64,000 nucleotides of DNA. Source: Xanthobacteraceae bacterium. GTDB taxonomy: Bacteria; Pseudomonadota; Alphaproteobacteria; Rhizobiales; Xanthobacteraceae. The notes under the pieces were generated by a model that was not told the origin of the DNA, ran no database searches, and saw only the letters and a list, made by a program, of their open reading frames with translations. The stretch is from NCBI GenBank assembly GCA_019635635.1, contig JAHBZB010000002.1, positions 1 through 64,000 on the forward strand, written 5' to 3'. Below are positions 8,237 to 16,993 of the stretch, in pieces. Position 1 is the stretch's first letter; the number at the start of each line of letters is the position of its first letter. The translations under genes were made by a program, and so were the position numbers.

Positions 8237-8305
8237 AATTCCCGCTTCCATTGACCTCCGGAAGCGGGAATTCTGGCGTTTCCGGGGAGCCAGCCGAAAC
8301 GCCAG
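8237..8305 (+). promoter_or_regulatory. two consecutive perfect hairpins in the leader of the heme monooxygenase gene
   Basis: Hairpin 1: AATTCCCGCTTCC (8237-8249) with GGAAGCGGGAATT (8260-8272), 13 bp, 10-nt loop. Hairpin 2 follows at once: CTGGCGTTTC (8273-8282) with GAAACGCCAG (8296-8305), 10 bp, 13-nt loop. Neither has a following T run. They end 36 nt before the ATG at 8341. Possible roles are an mRNA stability or attenuation structure, or a palindromic repeat element; the sequence alone does not decide. Confidence 0.6.
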
Positions 8306-8340
8306 CAAGACCCAGCAACCGCAAGGCAGAGGAAATACCC

Positions 8341-8679
8341 ATGTTTATTGCCATGAACCGCTTCAAAGTGACCCCGGGTCAGGAGGACGCCTTCGAGCGC
8401 ATCTGGCGCGAGCGCGAATCGTATCTTCACACCATGCCGGGCTTCATGGAGTTTCATCTCCTGAAAGGTCCGAAGAAGGACGACCACACGCTCTATTCGT
8501 CGCACACGGCGTGGCAGACCAAGAAGGACTTCGAGAACTGGACGAACTCCGAAGGCTTCAAGAGAGCGCATGCGCGCGCCGGCGAACATAAGCCCGCGGT
8601 GCCGATGTATCTCGGCCATCCGGAATTCGAAGGCTTCGAATCCGTGCTGATGCAGACGGCCCCGAACAAGGCCGCGTAA
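8341..8679 (+). CDS. heme-degrading monooxygenase, IsdG/HmuD-HmuQ type (ABM fold)
   Basis: 112 residues from the ATG at 8341, which has an AGAGGAAA element 6-7 nt upstream; an in-frame start at 8251 would lie inside the hairpin leader and is rejected. The antibiotic-biosynthesis-monooxygenase fold is evident. Asn6, Trp67 (in DFENWTNS) and His77 (in FKRAHA) line up with the Asn, Trp and His catalytic residues of IsdG/IsdI. It should open the porphyrin ring in the cytoplasm and release iron from heme imported by HmuTUV. Bradyrhizobium HmuD and HmuQ are the nearest named relatives; which of the two it matches is not decided. Confidence 0.9.
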   Translation: MFIAMNRFKVTPGQEDAFERIWRERESYLHTMPGFMEFHLLKGPKKDDHTLYSSHTAWQTKKDFENWTNSEGFKRAHARAGEHKPAVPMYLGHPEFEGFESVLMQTAPNKAA

Positions 8680-9774
8680 ATGGCGAAGATCGGTAGCGCG
8701 CCAAAGCCTTCGCGGCGGAACGAGGAAGCGCCTCACAGCGCGACCGTCCTGCCGTTCCGGCTGCGCGCTACCCGATCCGAACATGTCGAATTCGCAGGCG
8801 GCGCACCCGCCGTCGAACTCCAAACCAAGCCGAAGCAAGCCGCTTCCGGCAAAGGCAAGGGAAAAGCGGCCGGCGTTTCTGTCGCCGAGCGGCCGACGAT
8901 CCTGCCGCCACGCTACCGCGGCTGGTTGCAGCAGGCCATCATCGGCGCGGTTCTTCTGCACTTCATTGCGTTCGCGCTGTTGCACTACCAGTTCGTCAGC
9001 GACGTCGAACGCGCGGCGAATGCCGGCGGCCAGGTGTCGGCCGACGGCACCACGGTTCTCGATGTCGACATCGTAGCGGACGCCAAGCTGCCGCCCGCGA
9101 AGCAGCCGACGAACATGACCGCTCCCGACGCGACGCAGCAGACAAACACACCGCCGCAGGTGAAGCAGCAGGAGCAGCAGAAGGATTCGCAGAAAGCGGA
9201 GAGCGCGCCGGACAACGCGCCGCAATTCGCGCTTCCGAAAGAAGAGATCGCGCCGCCGAAAAAGGCGGAAACCGCGCCCGCGCCGCAGTCGCCCAATCAG
9301 GAAAAAAAGGACGAGGTAAAGCCCGAGCCGCAGAAGATCCAGAAACAAAAGGCGGCCGAGCAGAAAAAGAAGCAGGAACAGGCGCAGCCGAGCACCGCGG
9401 CCTCGCCGAACCGCGCGGCCGGCAACCGTACCCACCAGCAGCGGCAGACCGGCGCGAACGGCGCGGTGCAGAACGGCGGACAGGCAGACGCAACCGCCTA
9501 CAGCGCGATGGTGCTCGCGCATTTGCAGCGCTACCGCATCTATCCGGACAGCGCGCGCTCCGCGGGCATCACCGGCGTTGCCGTGGTCCGGTTCACGTTG
9601 GGCGCAAGCGGCAGCGTAATCGGCGTTTCGCTCGCGGGATCGAGCGGAAAGTCGGTACTCGACCAGGCCGCGCTCGCAATGGTGCGCCGGGCCTCGCCCT
9701 TCCCGCCGATCCCGCCTTCGCTCGGCCGGGGCAGCATGAGCTTCGCCGCACCCGTGCGCTTCAACCTGCGCTGA
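8680..9774 (+). CDS. TonB family energy transducer
   Basis: 364 residues, starting directly behind the heme oxygenase stop (TAAATG). Domain order: an unusually long basic cytoplasmic N-terminus (about 80 residues), one membrane helix (about 83-105), a periplasmic Pro/Gln/Lys/Glu-rich spacer (about 130-265), and a C-terminal TonB domain (about 275-364) with YPDSARSAGITGVAVVRF and ASPFPPIPPSL. It would couple the ExbBD proton-motive complex to the heme receptor encoded upstream. exbB and exbD are not in this window. E. coli TonB has only a very short cytoplasmic segment, so the long N-terminus is notable. Confidence 0.92.
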   Translation: MAKIGSAPKPSRRNEEAPHSATVLPFRLRATRSEHVEFAGGAPAVELQTKPKQAASGKGKGKAAGVSVAERPTILPPRYRGWLQQAIIGAVLLHFIAFALLHYQFVSDVERAANAGGQVSADGTTVLDVDIVADAKLPPAKQPTNMTAPDATQQTNTPPQVKQQEQQKDSQKAESAPDNAPQFALPKEEIAPPKKAETAPAPQSPNQEKKDEVKPEPQKIQKQKAAEQKKKQEQAQPSTAASPNRAAGNRTHQQRQTGANGAVQNGGQADATAYSAMVLAHLQRYRIYPDSARSAGITGVAVVRFTLGASGSVIGVSLAGSSGKSVLDQAALAMVRRASPFPPIPPSLGRGSMSFAAPVRFNLR

Positions 9775-9777
9775 CGT

Positions 9778-10899
9778 TCACGCCGCTTCGGTTTCTCCGC
9801 GCGACCAATTCTCCGTCGTTTCCTCCGCAAAATCCGCGAGCCGTCCGTTTGCGATGGCGTCACGCATGCCGGCCATCAGCGACTGGTAATAGGCGACGTT
9901 GGCCCAGGTCAGCAGCATCGAGCCGAGAATCTCGTTGGCCTTAATCAGATGATGCAGGTAAGCGCGCGAATAATCGCGCGCGGCGGGACAGTCGCTCGTT
10001 TCGTCGAGCGGACGCGGATCTTCGGCGTGGCGCGCGTTCTTGAGATTGAGTTGGCCGAAGCGCGTATAAGCCAGCGCATGGCGACCCGCGCGCGTCGGCA
10101 TCACGCAGTCGAACATGTCGATGCCGCGCGCGACCGCTTTCACGAGGTCGTCCGGCGTGCCGACGCCCATCAGATAACGCGGCCGATCCTGCGGTAGCGC
10201 CGGCACGGTCGCCTCGATCATTTCCAGCATGACTTCCTGCGGCTCACCGACCGCAAGACCGCCGATGGCATAGCCGTCGAATCCGATATCGATCAGGCCT
10301 TTCGCGGATTCGAGCCGCAGCGGCACCGAGGCGCCGCCCTGTACGATGCCGAACAGCGCGCGATCTTGGGGCGTTCCGAAAGCTTTCCTCGAGCGCTCGG
10401 CCCAGCGCAGCGAAAGCCGCATCGCGCGCGCGGCTTCTTCGTCGCTGCACGGCAGCCGAACACATTCGTCGAGCTGCATGGAAATATCGGAGCCGAGCAG
10501 CCGCTGGATCTCGATCGCGCGCTCCGGCGTCAATTCGTACATCGTGCCGTCGATATGCGAGCGGAATTTCACGCCGCTTTCGTCGAGCGTGCGTAACGTC
10601 GCGAGCGACATCACCTGAAAGCCGCCGGAGTCGGTAAGGATCGGCCCGCTCCAGTTCATGAACTTGTGCAAGCCGCCTAGCTTCGCGACGCGCTCCGCGC
10701 CGGGCCGCAGCATCAAATGATAGACGTTGCCGAGAACGATGTCGGCGCCGGTTGCGCGCACGGTTTCGGGCAACATCGCCTTCACGGTCGCGGCAGTGCC
10801 GACCGGCATGAAAGCGGGCGTGCGTACAACACCGCGTGCGGTTGCAAGCTCTCCGCGCCGCGCCGAACCATCCGTTGCGTTGACCGTGAATTTCATCAT
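9778..10899 (-). CDS. tgt: tRNA-guanine(34) transglycosylase Tgt
   Basis: 373 residues with the [11 protein letters not shown] motif (Asp90, general acid/base), the substrate loop GIVQGG, the GGLAVGE motif and the nucleophile Asp264 in [10 protein letters not shown]. It exchanges G34 for preQ1 in GUN-anticodon tRNAs, the step before QueA. Numbering runs parallel to E. coli Tgt, and the usual zinc ligands Cys302, Cys307 and His333 are Ser, Ala and Ala here; only Cys304 remains. The gene follows queA by a few bases. Start: ATG at 10899 or the adjacent ATG at 10896. Confidence 0.96.
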   Translation of the reverse strand: MMKFTVNATDGSARRGELATARGVVRTPAFMPVGTAATVKAMLPETVRATGADIVLGNVYHLMLRPGAERVAKLGGLHKFMNWSGPILTDSGGFQVMSLATLRTLDESGVKFRSHIDGTMYELTPERAIEIQRLLGSDISMQLDECVRLPCSDEEAARAMRLSLRWAERSRKAFGTPQDRALFGIVQGGASVPLRLESAKGLIDIGFDGYAIGGLAVGEPQEVMLEMIEATVPALPQDRPRYLMGVGTPDDLVKAVARGIDMFDCVMPTRAGRHALAYTRFGQLNLKNARHAEDPRPLDETSDCPAARDYSRAYLHHLIKANEILGSMLLTWANVAYYQSLMAGMRDAIANGRLADFAEETTENWSRGETEAA

Positions 10900-10905
10900 G
10901 CGCTT

Positions 10906-11991
10906 TTAGCGCGGCGATTCCGGAAACAGCAAACTGCCGTCGCCATAGGAGTAAAAACGATATCCGCTCGCAATCGCGTACACATAGGCGCGCTTCATGC
11001 GCTCAAGTCCTGAAAATGCGCTGACCAGCATGAACAGTGTTGAGCGCGGCAGATGAAAATTCGTAAGCAGCGCGTCGACTGCGCGGAATCGGTAGCCGGG
11101 CGTGATGAAGATATCGGTCTCGGACGCGAACGGCTTGATTTTGCCATTCAGGTCCGCGGCGGACTCCAGGAGCCGCAGCGCGGTCGTGCCGACCGCGATC
11201 ACGCGGCCGCCTTCGGCTTTCGCTTTGTTAATCGCATCGGCGGTCGCGTCGTTGATCTGCCCATACTCCGCGTGCATCTTGTGTGCGCCGACGTCATCGG
11301 TTTTCACCGGCAGAAACGTGCCCGGGCCGACATGGAGCGTCACTCGCTCGATGCCGACGCCCGCATCGCGCAGGTTCGCGGTCAAGAGATCTGTGAAGTG
11401 CAGCCCGGCCGTCGGTGCCGCGACCGAACCTTCGTGTGCTGCGAACATCGTCTGGTAATCGCCGCGGTCGCGCTCGTCGTCTTCGCGCTTCGAGGCGATA
11501 TAAGGCGGCAACGGAATATGCCCGAGCGCGTCGATCGCCTCGTCCAGTATCGCGCCGTGAAAATCGAAGCGCAGCGTAATCTCGCCGCCCCCGCCTTTCT
11601 CTTCGACCGTCGCGTCGAGCGCGCCGAGCAGGCACACACGGGATTCATGACCGAAGCGGACGCGGTCGCCGGGTTCGAGCCGCTTTGCGGGCCGTGCCAA
11701 GGCCTGCCAGCGCTCCGGTCCCAGGCGCTTGATCAGCGTTGCCTCCACCTCGACGGTGACGCCGTTGCGCTCGCGCGTGCCGAATAGCCGCGCCGGTATC
11801 ACCTTGGTGTCGTTGACGACGAGCACGTCGCCCTTGCGCAGCAAGGACGGCAGATCGCGCATGGTCCGGTCTTCAAGTTCGTGCTCCGCCTCAGGCCGAA
11901 CCACAAGAAGCCGCGCGCTGTCGCGCGGCTCGGCCGGCCGGAGCGCAATCGCCTCCTGCGGAAGTTCGAAGTCGAACAGATCCGTCTTCAT
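10906..11991 (-). CDS. queA: S-adenosylmethionine:tRNA ribosyltransferase-isomerase QueA
   Basis: 361 residues, normal length. Conserved segments are the N-terminal [39 protein letters not shown], the central [17 protein letters not shown] and [10 protein letters not shown], and the C-terminal [21 protein letters not shown]. It transfers and isomerises the ribose of SAM onto preQ1-tRNA to make epoxyqueuosine. It sits directly upstream of tgt in the same transcript, a common alphaproteobacterial pairing. The 61-bp gap to ppiB shows no preQ1 riboswitch-like structure. Confidence 0.97.
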   Translation of the reverse strand: MKTDLFDFELPQEAIALRPAEPRDSARLLVVRPEAEHELEDRTMRDLPSLLRKGDVLVVNDTKVIPARLFGTRERNGVTVEVEATLIKRLGPERWQALARPAKRLEPGDRVRFGHESRVCLLGALDATVEEKGGGGEITLRFDFHGAILDEAIDALGHIPLPPYIASKREDDERDRGDYQTMFAAHEGSVAAPTAGLHFTDLLTANLRDAGVGIERVTLHVGPGTFLPVKTDDVGAHKMHAEYGQINDATADAINKAKAEGGRVIAVGTTALRLLESAADLNGKIKPFASETDIFITPGYRFRAVDALLTNFHLPRSTLFMLVSAFSGLERMKRAYVYAIASGYRFYSYGDGSLLFPESPR

Positions 11992-12052
11992 TTCATGCCG
12001 TTATCGTCCGCTCTCGCGAGGCATGACAAGGATACGAATGCACGCGCGACGA

Positions 12053-12505
12053 TCAGGCCGCCATCTTCGCCGAGACAATCTTGTCGGGATTCATCACCGG
12101 CTCGCCGCGCTTGATCTTGTCGACGTTCTCCATGCCCTCGGTGACTTCGCCCCAGACGGTGTACTGGCCGTCGAGAAAACGCGCGTCGCCGAAGCAGATG
12201 AAGAACTGGCTGTCGCCGGAATCCGGGTTGGCGGCGCGCGCCATCGAAACCGTGCCGCGCACATGCGGCGCGTCGTTGAATTCCGCTTTCAGCTTCTTGC
12301 CGGAGCCGCCGGTGCCGGTGCCATGCGGGCAGCCGGTCTGCGCCATGAAGCCGTCGATCACGCGATGAAAGACGATGCCGTTATAGAAGCCTTCCTTCAC
12401 GAGTTCCTTGATGCGCGCGACATGACCCGGCGCAAGATCGGGCCGCATTTTAATCGTGACCGGCCCCTGCGTGGTTTCGAGCAGCAGCGTGTTTTCGTCA
12501 GCCAT
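12053..12505 (-). CDS. ppiB: cytoplasmic peptidyl-prolyl cis-trans isomerase (cyclophilin)
   Basis: 150 residues without signal peptide. Cyclophilin motifs are complete: FYNGIVFHRVIDGFMAQTG, SMARAANPDSGDSQFFI and GQYTVWGEVTEGMENVD. The Arg of FHRV and the Gln/Phe of SQFFI are the active-site residues. It isomerises Xaa-Pro bonds in the cytosol. It is separated by 10 bp from the exported paralogue ppiA, and the pair probably arose by duplication. Confidence 0.95.
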   Translation of the reverse strand: MADENTLLLETTQGPVTIKMRPDLAPGHVARIKELVKEGFYNGIVFHRVIDGFMAQTGCPHGTGTGGSGKKLKAEFNDAPHVRGTVSMARAANPDSGDSQFFICFGDARFLDGQYTVWGEVTEGMENVDKIKRGEPVMNPDKIVSAKMAA

Positions 12506-12515
12506 TTTCGTTTCC

Positions 12516-13166
12516 TTATTGTCCGGGGATCGCTTTCAGGATGCGATCCGGAGTGCGGGGCGGTTCGCCCTTGTTGATCTTGTCGACGACGTTCATACCG
12601 GAGACGACTTCGCCGACCACGGTATATTGCCCGTTCAGCGACGACTGCTCGTCGAACATGATGAAGAACTGACTATTCGCAGAATCGTTGTTGCCGCCCT
12701 TGCGCGCCATACCGACGATGCCGCGCCGGAACGGCACGTTCGAGAACTCGGCCTTGAGGTCCGGATATTTCGAACCGCCTGTGCCGTCGCCATTCTGGCC
12801 ATCGCCGGTCTGGGCCATGAAGCCCGCGATCACGCGATGGAATGGCACATTGTTGTAGAAGCCTTCACTCGCGAGTTGCTGCAAACGCTTGACATGGTTC
12901 GGCGCGAGATCGGCGCGCAGACGAACGACGATCTTGCCCTTGGTGGTCTCGAGCGTGAGCGTATTGGCGCCGCCGCTTTTCGTTTTGGTCTGCGCTGTCT
13001 TCTTCTCGGACTTCGTTTTGCTGTCGGCGTTGGTGTTCGTCTTGGCTTTGGTATCGGACTTCGCGGCCGGCGTGGTGCCGCGCCAGGGATCGAAATTCTG
13101 TTGCGCAAAAGCCGCGGCCGGCAGCGCCAGCGCGCAAAGGAAAGCGATCGTCTTCAGCATTCGCAT
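12516..13166 (-). CDS. ppiA: exported peptidyl-prolyl cis-trans isomerase (cyclophilin)
   Basis: 216 residues. A signal peptide (cleavage near AAAFAQQ, about residue 22) is followed by a Lys/Thr/Ser/Asp-rich low-complexity linker (about 35-70) and a cyclophilin domain with FYNNVPFHRVIAGFMAQTG, GMARKGGNNDSANSQFFIMF and GQYTVVGEV. It acts in the periplasm. The start (MRM..) is 2 nt behind the coaD stop, indicating co-transcription with coaD and gyrA. ATG codons at residues 1 and 3 are both possible. Confidence 0.94.
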   Translation of the reverse strand: MRMLKTIAFLCALALPAAAFAQQNFDPWRGTTPAAKSDTKAKTNTNADSKTKSEKKTAQTKTKSGGANTLTLETTKGKIVVRLRADLAPNHVKRLQQLASEGFYNNVPFHRVIAGFMAQTGDGQNGDGTGGSKYPDLKAEFSNVPFRRGIVGMARKGGNNDSANSQFFIMFDEQSSLNGQYTVVGEVVSGMNVVDKINKGEPPRTPDRILKAIPGQ

Positions 13167-13168
13167 AT

Positions 13169-13678
13169 TCAGCTCGCAGCTATTTTTCTGGAAACCTCAG
13201 TCAGCTTCTTGACGACGAAATCCGGCACGAATTTGGACACGTCGCCACCCATGGCCGCGATCTGCCGCACCAGCGTGCCGGTGATGTGCCGCGTCGCGGG
13301 CGTCGCCGGAATGAACACGGTCTGGATCTTCGCGTCCATCTCGCTGTTCATGCCGCTCATATGCATTTCGTAGTCGAAATCGGTGCCGTCGCGCAGGCCG
13401 CGGATCAGTAGTGTCGCCTTGGCCTTCTTCGCGGCGGTAATAACGAGATTGTCGAAGGTAATCACTTCGATCTTCACCTTGTAGGCGCGCGCGATCGAGG
13501 CGCTTGCCTTCTCGATCATCGCCTTGCGCTCCGCCGTCTCGAACAGCGGCTTCTTGCCGGGATGAATGCCGATCGCGACCACCACGCGGTCGCAGATGCG
13601 TGCGGCCGCCTCGAGCACGTCGAGATGGCCGTTGGTGATGGGATCGAAAGTGCCAGCGTAAAGACCGGTGCGTTCCAT
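13169..13678 (-). CDS. coaD: phosphopantetheine adenylyltransferase CoaD
   Basis: 169 residues of the nucleotidyltransferase superfamily: GTFDPITNGH (T/HxGH motif), RGLRDGTDFDYEMHMSGMN and the C-terminal ITGTLVRQIAAMGGD, which replaces the ISSTLVK-like phosphate-binding motif. It converts 4'-phosphopantetheine and ATP to dephospho-CoA. It lies 10 bp behind gyrA on the same strand, the usual order in this bacterial group. Confidence 0.97.
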   Translation of the reverse strand: MERTGLYAGTFDPITNGHLDVLEAAARICDRVVVAIGIHPGKKPLFETAERKAMIEKASASIARAYKVKIEVITFDNLVITAAKKAKATLLIRGLRDGTDFDYEMHMSGMNSEMDAKIQTVFIPATPATRHITGTLVRQIAAMGGDVSKFVPDFVVKKLTEVSRKIAAS

Positions 13679-13687
13679 AACGCGTTC

Positions 13688-16396
13688 CTAGCTGCCGTTC
13701 TCGTCGTCTTCGCGGATGCGTTCGACCGAGACGACCTTCTCGTCGTCGGCAGTATCGAACACAATCACCCCTTGCGTCGAGCGGCCGGCGATGCGGATGC
13801 CAGCGACCGGCGTGCGGATCAGCTTGCCGGCGTCGGTCACCAGCATGATCTGGTCGCTTTCCTCGACCGGGAACGAGCCGACCACGCGGCCATTCTTCTT
13901 GCCCAGCGACATCGCTACGATGCCTTTGCCGCCGCGGCCGGTGATCCGGTATTCGAACGAGGAGGTTCGCTTGCCGTAGCCCTGATCGGTGAGCGTGAGG
14001 ATGAACTGCTCGGCCGCGCCCATTTCGGCGTAGCGCTGCTGCGAAAGCTCGATCGCGCCGACCTTCTCCTCGTCGTCGGACTCCGCTTCGGCTTCCTCTC
14101 CGCGCCGCACGGCGTTGGCGAGTTTCAGGTAAGCCACGCGCTCCTCGCTGGTCGCTTCCATGTGGCGGATGATCGCCATCGAAATCAGCTTGTCGCTTTC
14201 ATCAAGCTTGATGCCGCGCACGCCGGAGGAGTCGCGGCCCTTGAAGACGCGGACATCGCCCACGGGGAAGCGGATGCACTGGCCCGTGTCGGTCGAAAGC
14301 AGTACGTCGTCGGCGTCGGTGCAGAGTGCGACGTCCGCGATCGCCTCGCCCTCGGCGAGTTTCATCGCAATAATGCCGGAGCGGCGGATATCGACGAAAT
14401 CCGAAAGCGCATTCCGGCGCACGCCGCCCGCGGTCGTCGCGAACATGATGTTGAGCTTGTCGCGCTCGGCGCTGTCGGCGGGCATGGTGATGATCGAGGT
14501 GATCGCTTCGTCCGGCTGGATCGGAAGCAGGTTCACGAATGCCTTGCCGCGCGCCTGGGGTGCTGCAAGCGGCAGCTTCCAGACTTTCAGCGTATAGGCG
14601 CGGCCGCGCGATGAGAAGAACAGCACTTCGTCGTGCGTGCTCGCCACGAACAGGCGGCTCACGAAATCCTCTTCGCGGGTCTGCATGCCGGCGCGGCCTT
14701 TGCCGCCGCGGCGCTGCGCGCGATAGGTCGAAAGCGGAACGCGCTTAACGTAGCCCGCGTGCGAAACCGTCACGACCATGTCTTCCGGCGTGATAAGCGC
14801 TTCCTCGTCGATCTCGCCGATTTCCTCGCCGGAGATTTCCGTCTTGCGCGGGGTCGCGAATTCTTTCTTGATGCCGGAAAGCTCGGTCTTGATGATCGAC
14901 TGGATGCGCGCGCGCGAGCGCAGGATTTCGAGATACTCCGCAATCTCCTTGCCGAGCGTATCGAGCTCGGCCTCGATCTCGTCGCGGCCGAGCGCGGTCA
15001 GGCGTTGCAGGCGCAGGTCGAGGATCGCGCGCGCCTGCTCGTCCGACAGGAAATAGGTGCCGTTGGCCGAAACCTTGTGGCGCGGATCGTCGATCAGTTC
15101 GACCAGCGCCTTCACGTCCTTTGCCGGCCATTCGCGCGCCATCAACTGTTCGCGCGCGGTCTGCGGATCTTTCGCGCTGCGGATCAGCTTGATGACCTCG
15201 TCGATATTCGCGACTGCGATCGCAAGACCGACGAGAATATGCGCGCGGTCGCGCGCCTTGTTCAGCAGGAACTTGGTGCGGCGGCCGATGACCTCTTCGC
15301 GGAAGGCGACGAATGCCGACACGAGGTCGTGCAGGTTCATCGTTGCCGGGCGTCCGCCGGAGAGCGCCACGATATTCGCGGGGAACGACGATTGCAGTGC
15401 GGTGAAGCGATAAAGCTGGTTCAGCACGATTTCAGAAATCGCTTCGCGCTTCAGTTCGATCACGACGCGCATGCCGTCGCGGCTCGACTCGTCGCGGATG
15501 TCGCCGATGCCGTCGATCTTCTTGTCGCGCACGAGTTCGGCGATGCGCTCGATCATCGAAGCCTTGTTCACCTGATAGGGAATCTCGGTGATGATGATCG
15601 ACTCGCGGTCGCGCTTGTCGCGCTCGATCGCGACGCGCCCGCGCACCATGATCGAGCCGCGCCCGAGATGATACGCTTGGCGGATGCCGTTCTTGCCGAG
15701 AATGATGCCGCCGGTCGGAAAGTCCGGGCCGGGTACGATCTCGGTCAGTTCCTCAAGCGTGATATCGGGCTTGTCGATATAGGCAACGCAGGCATCGATG
15801 ACTTCGCCGAGATTGTGCGGCGGAATATTTGTCGCCATGCCGACCGCGATGCCGCCGGCGCCGTTGACGAGCAAATTCGGGAACTTCGCAGGCAGCACGA
15901 CCGGCTCTCTTTCGGAGCCGTCGTAGTTGTCCTGATAGTCGACGGTCTGCTTGTCGAGATCGTCGACCAGCGAATCCGAAATCTTGCGAAGCCGCACTTC
16001 GGTATAACGCATGGCGGCCGGCGGATCGCCGTCGACCGAGCCGAAGTTACCCTGCCCGTCGACCAGTTCGACGCGCATGGAAAAATCCTGCGCCATGCGA
16101 ACCAGCGCGTCATAGACCGACTGATCGCCGTGCGGATGATATTTACCGATGACGTCGCCGACCACGCGCGCGGATTTGCGGTAGGGCTTATTCCACTCGT
16201 AGCCGTTCTCGTGCATCGAATAGAGGATGCGGCGATGCACCGGCTTCAGGCCGTCGCGCACGTCGGGCAGCGCGCGCGCCACGATCACGCTCATCGCGTA
16301 ATCGAGATACGAACGGCTTAGCTCGTCGGTGATCGAAACGGGCTTGATGTCCGAAGGCGGCAGGTCCCCCGGATTGGGTGTCTTTTCTTCGGCCAC
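13688..16396 (-). CDS. gyrA: DNA gyrase subunit A
   Basis: 902 residues. The catalytic tyrosine is Tyr131 in AAMRYTE. The quinolone-resistance region reads [17 protein letters not shown], so the position equal to E. coli Ser83 is Gln92, Ala84 is Ser93, and Asp87 is kept as Asp96. The GyrA box QRRGGKG precedes the C-terminal beta-pinwheel domain. With GyrB it introduces negative supercoils. The acidic C-terminal tail (EDDENGS) is normal. It is the first gene of gyrA-coaD-ppiA-ppiB-queA-tgt. Confidence 0.98.
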   Translation of the reverse strand: MAEEKTPNPGDLPPSDIKPVSITDELSRSYLDYAMSVIVARALPDVRDGLKPVHRRILYSMHENGYEWNKPYRKSARVVGDVIGKYHPHGDQSVYDALVRMAQDFSMRVELVDGQGNFGSVDGDPPAAMRYTEVRLRKISDSLVDDLDKQTVDYQDNYDGSEREPVVLPAKFPNLLVNGAGGIAVGMATNIPPHNLGEVIDACVAYIDKPDITLEELTEIVPGPDFPTGGIILGKNGIRQAYHLGRGSIMVRGRVAIERDKRDRESIIITEIPYQVNKASMIERIAELVRDKKIDGIGDIRDESSRDGMRVVIELKREAISEIVLNQLYRFTALQSSFPANIVALSGGRPATMNLHDLVSAFVAFREEVIGRRTKFLLNKARDRAHILVGLAIAVANIDEVIKLIRSAKDPQTAREQLMAREWPAKDVKALVELIDDPRHKVSANGTYFLSDEQARAILDLRLQRLTALGRDEIEAELDTLGKEIAEYLEILRSRARIQSIIKTELSGIKKEFATPRKTEISGEEIGEIDEEALITPEDMVVTVSHAGYVKRVPLSTYRAQRRGGKGRAGMQTREEDFVSRLFVASTHDEVLFFSSRGRAYTLKVWKLPLAAPQARGKAFVNLLPIQPDEAITSIITMPADSAERDKLNIMFATTAGGVRRNALSDFVDIRRSGIIAMKLAEGEAIADVALCTDADDVLLSTDTGQCIRFPVGDVRVFKGRDSSGVRGIKLDESDKLISMAIIRHMEATSEERVAYLKLANAVRRGEEAEAESDDEEKVGAIELSQQRYAEMGAAEQFILTLTDQGYGKRTSSFEYRITGRGGKGIVAMSLGKKNGRVVGSFPVEESDQIMLVTDAGKLIRTPVAGIRIAGRSTQGVIVFDTADDEKVVSVERIREDDENGS

Positions 16397-16522
16397 GAGT
16401 TTGGATTATCCGCCTGAAATCTGTGCCTGTTTTCTAGCCGATTCCGGCGTCAAAAGCCAGCAAATCGGCTCACGAAATGGGACGATTTCGCTTTCTAAAT
16501 CAATATCTTATTGCTGCGTCAC

Positions 16523-16993
16523 TCACCACAGTCTGGCGCGCGAAATCATCAGCCAGAAAATGACGAGAATGGAAAAGAACGCAGGGAATCCGAACGCGAA
16601 CCAGATGCGGTAGTACCAATAATAGTCCGCAGGCAGCGGCTTCTTCTGATCGCGCGCATGTGTCGCCAGGTCGCGCATGCGCATCTGGAAATAGATGACC
16701 GGCAGCCAGAACGCGCCGATCACGAGATAAAGCACTACCGAAGCAACGATCCAGCTCGAGGCCAGCGGATAGTTCTGCACTTTAGCGAGCAGCAAGCCCG
16801 TAACCGGCTGCGCGATCACGGCAGTCGCCGTGAAAAGAAAATCGGCGATGACGACGATGCGCGCGACACCTGCGATCACGGCAACGTCCTTCGTGCGATG
16901 CGCCATGACCATGAAGAATGCGATGCCGGCACCCGTGCCGAGCAGCACCGTTGCGCCGACGATGTGGAGGAATTTCAGATCGAGATAGCCCAT
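16523..16993 (-). CDS. DUF2269 family membrane protein
   Basis: 156 residues from the ATG at 16993, whose first base overlaps the stop of the upstream SDR gene (TGATG), so that start is preferred to the in-frame one at 17143. Four hydrophobic helices (KFLHIVGATVLLGTG, a GVARIVVIADFLFTATAVI region, WIVASVVLYLVIGAFWLPVIY, and WFAFGFPAFFSILVIFWLM) match DUF2269. Function is unknown. Co-transcription with a fused SDR/DoxX-like membrane protein suggests a shared membrane redox or lipid-associated role, which is inference. Confidence 0.85.
   Translation of the reverse strand: MGYLDLKFLHIVGATVLLGTGAGIAFFMVMAHRTKDVAVIAGVARIVVIADFLFTATAVIAQPVTGLLLAKVQNYPLASSWIVASVVLYLVIGAFWLPVIYFQMRMRDLATHARDQKKPLPADYYWYYRIWFAFGFPAFFSILVIFWLMISRARLW

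Noticed and set aside
6010-9522. 1170-aa open frame on the minus strand
   Set aside because: Shadow of the receptor, heme monooxygenase and TonB genes on the plus strand; Arg/Val/Leu-rich composition, no motifs and no start signal.
11992-12052. preQ1 riboswitch upstream of queA
   Set aside because: Only 61 bp and no pseudoknot-like stem with the conserved A-rich tail.
14633-16321. 562-aa open frame on the plus strand across gyrA
   Set aside because: Antisense shadow of gyrA, which has full motifs; typical of high-GC coding DNA.
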